NCBI GenBank assembly: GCA_018644745.1
Contig: JABGPX010000607.1
Span: 1-5,257, forward strand
Reading direction: 5' to 3'
DNA length: 5,257 nt
Source: Spirochaetales bacterium
GTDB taxonomy: Bacteria > Spirochaetota > Spirochaetia > ARS1246
Shown here: positions 4,089 through 5,257 of the stretch, piece by piece
How positions within the stretch are numbered: the first letter of the stretch is position 1
How the letters are laid out: each line of letters starts with the position of its first letter
Notes under the pieces: generated by a model
Database searches by the model: none
Seen by the model: only the letters and a program-made list of their open reading frames with translations
What the model was told of the DNA's origin: nothing
Made by a program: the position numbers and the translations under genes

Positions 4089-5257
4089 ATGGACGAAAAC
4101 CGGGTTCTCAAACTTTCCGAAGATTTGGCGCGGCAAGCCGCTCTTTTTGAAGATGATGCCGATTTAACCGCGTTTCTAGAAGAAGCGGTGATTCTCGCAC
4201 GCGACTATACCGGATCAGCGGCGGCGGCGGTGTTTCTCTATGAACATTCAACAGCGCAGTTAGCTTTCAAGGCCGGTGCGTCAGCTGATGTCGATCGGAA
4301 ACCGGAAATGGTCCGCTTCGGACTCGATGAAAATATTATAGGCCGGGCTTTTCAGGAGGGACGTATTCTCCTCGAGAATGTTTCTGAGCCCACTCCTCCC
4401 GACATTTTCCGGTCCAAGCTGGTCGTGCCGGTTCATCACGGACCCGATAAGGTCGGTGTAATCGTATTTGGCCATCAGGATCAAAATTACTATACCCGCG
4501 AAGACGGGCAGGCACTTCGAGGTCTCGCCTCTCAATTTGGATCGATTCTAGAAAACGCGTCTCCTCTCCTTAGATCAGAAGATTTTGATAGGGCTCTGCC
4601 GCGGTTCATTTCCGGGCAAACCGCATCAGCAGGTGCCGCAGTCGGAACCGCGCTTCTCTTTGAAGCGGGATTCGAAACTGTTTCTTCGGTCCCTAAGGGA
4701 GAACAGGATCTTGAGCTTTTTGATGAGTCACTCAGACTTACGCTGCTGCAATTGAGAGCCATGGAGACTGATGAGAACTCACCGGTGCAGGATATGGCGG
4801 CACTGATTTTCTCCGCTTACACCCTAATGCTCAATGACGATGGTTTTACCGGCAAAATGAGGAACCTTATTATAGAAGGTCTTTCCGCCGAATCTGCAAT
4901 CCGCACTGTCGTAAATGAATATACGCTAATCTTCGTCCGAATGAAGGAAGTTCGCCTTGCGGAGAAGGCACAGGATGTCCGCGACCTCGGTTATAGATTA
5001 ATTAGAAATCTTGATAGTGATAGCGACGAAGGAGATTTCCGGGGGCAAATCGCCATAGCCCGCCACATATATCCCTCCGACCTGATCCGCCTCGCAGTCC
5101 AAAATGTTGCGGGGATTGTCCTCATGGGCGGCGGCGTTACAGCGCATATCTCGATCCTGGCGAGAACGCTGGATCTGCCCGTTATGATTACCCACAACGG
5201 CGATATCCTAAACATTGATTCCGGCAGTCTTGTGGTTCTCGATGCAACCGCCGCGCG
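4089..5257 (+). CDS. ptsP: PTS-Ntr enzyme I (PtsP), GAF plus enzyme-I N-terminal and phosphohistidine domains; 3' end outside window
   Basis: An open frame from ATG 4089 runs to the window edge, giving 389 codons plus two bases. Residues about 5-155 form a GAF sensor domain (V-P-V-H-H-G-P-D-K-V-G-V-I-V-F-G, 113-128, is its late beta hairpin). The enzyme I N-terminal domain starts at G-Q-T-A-S-A-G-A-A-V-G-T-A-L (176-189), followed by the helical part around I-F-S-A-Y-T-L-M-L (240-248) and D-V-R-D-L-G (296-301). The phosphohistidine swivel domain carries G-G-G-V-T-A-H-I-S-I-L-A-R (347-359) with His353 as the expected phosphorylated residue. In the known pathway, enzyme I-Ntr takes phosphate from phosphoenolpyruvate and passes it to NPr and then EIIA-Ntr, linking nitrogen and energy state to regulation. 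GAF domains of this class can sense glutamine or 2-oxoglutarate; the ligand here is unknown. The PEP-binding barrel lies beyond the window. NPr and EIIA-Ntr genes are not present here. Confidence 0.87.
   Translation, partial: MDENRVLKLSEDLARQAALFEDDADLTAFLEEAVILARDYTGSAAAAVFLYEHSTAQLAFKAGASADVDRKPEMVRFGLDENIIGRAFQEGRILLENVSEPTPPDIFRSKLVVPVHHGPDKVGVIVFGHQDQNYYTREDGQALRGLASQFGSILENASPLLRSEDFDRALPRFISGQTASAGAAVGTALLFEAGFETVSSVPKGEQDLELFDESLRLTLLQLRAMETDENSPVQDMAALIFSAYTLMLNDDGFTGKMRNLIIEGLSAESAIRTVVNEYTLIFVRMKEVRLAEKAQDVRDLGYRLIRNLDSDSDEGDFRGQIAIARHIYPSDLIRLAVQNVAGIVLMGGGVTAHISILARTLDLPVMITHNGDILNIDSGSLVVLDATAA

Noticed and set aside
4281..5215. Four minus-strand open frames (4281-4535, 4532-4762, 4991-5215, 4998-5195)
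   Set aside because: All lie antisense to the continuous ptsP frame, which carries GAF and enzyme I motifs throughout.

Overview
Chromosomal-type window with seven protein genes (five complete, one cut at each edge) and no RNA gene, insertion sequence, CRISPR array or convincing rho-independent terminator. The organism looks like a Gram-negative-type bacterium with mixed base composition (hand-counted lines run from about 37 to 62% GC). Two signal-peptide lipoproteins are present, one with a loose lipobox (F-F-S-C). Together with a PTS-Ntr enzyme I this would suit a free-living spirochaete, but that is an inference of modest confidence; no marker gene fixes the lineage.

Left part, minus strand (1-1834). 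The start of a membrane sensor protein (complement 1-318, cut by the window edge) lies 107 bp downstream of a fibronectin type III lipoprotein (complement 426-1076). A DUF1697 protein (complement 1289-1834), clearly lower in GC than its surroundings, lies 212 bp upstream of the lipoprotein.

Middle, plus strand (1965-2566). After a 130-bp divergent intergenic region containing a 7-bp inverted repeat come a 70-aa orphan protein and a 105-aa lipoprotein with two hydrophobic segments, the latter with a plausible promoter of its own.

Right part (2633-5257). A neutral-ceramidase-family metallohydrolase of short, cytoplasmic type (complement 2633-3943) converges on the small lipoprotein and diverges from ptsP (4089 to beyond the window end). 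The latter is a GAF plus enzyme-I protein of the nitrogen phosphotransferase system. It is visible through the phospho-histidine domain; the PEP-binding barrel is outside the window.

The genes do not form an obvious pathway. Most look like independent transcription units, and several have their own -10 element and Shine-Dalgarno. Two genes, the sensor and ptsP, lack a Shine-Dalgarno and have a TACAYT -10-like box almost touching the ATG, which suggests leaderless or nearly leaderless mRNAs. I see no convincing new multi-gene system. The most unusual points are the ceramidase-family enzyme with His where the nucleophilic Ser should be, the two-segment small lipoprotein, and the leaderless-type starts.
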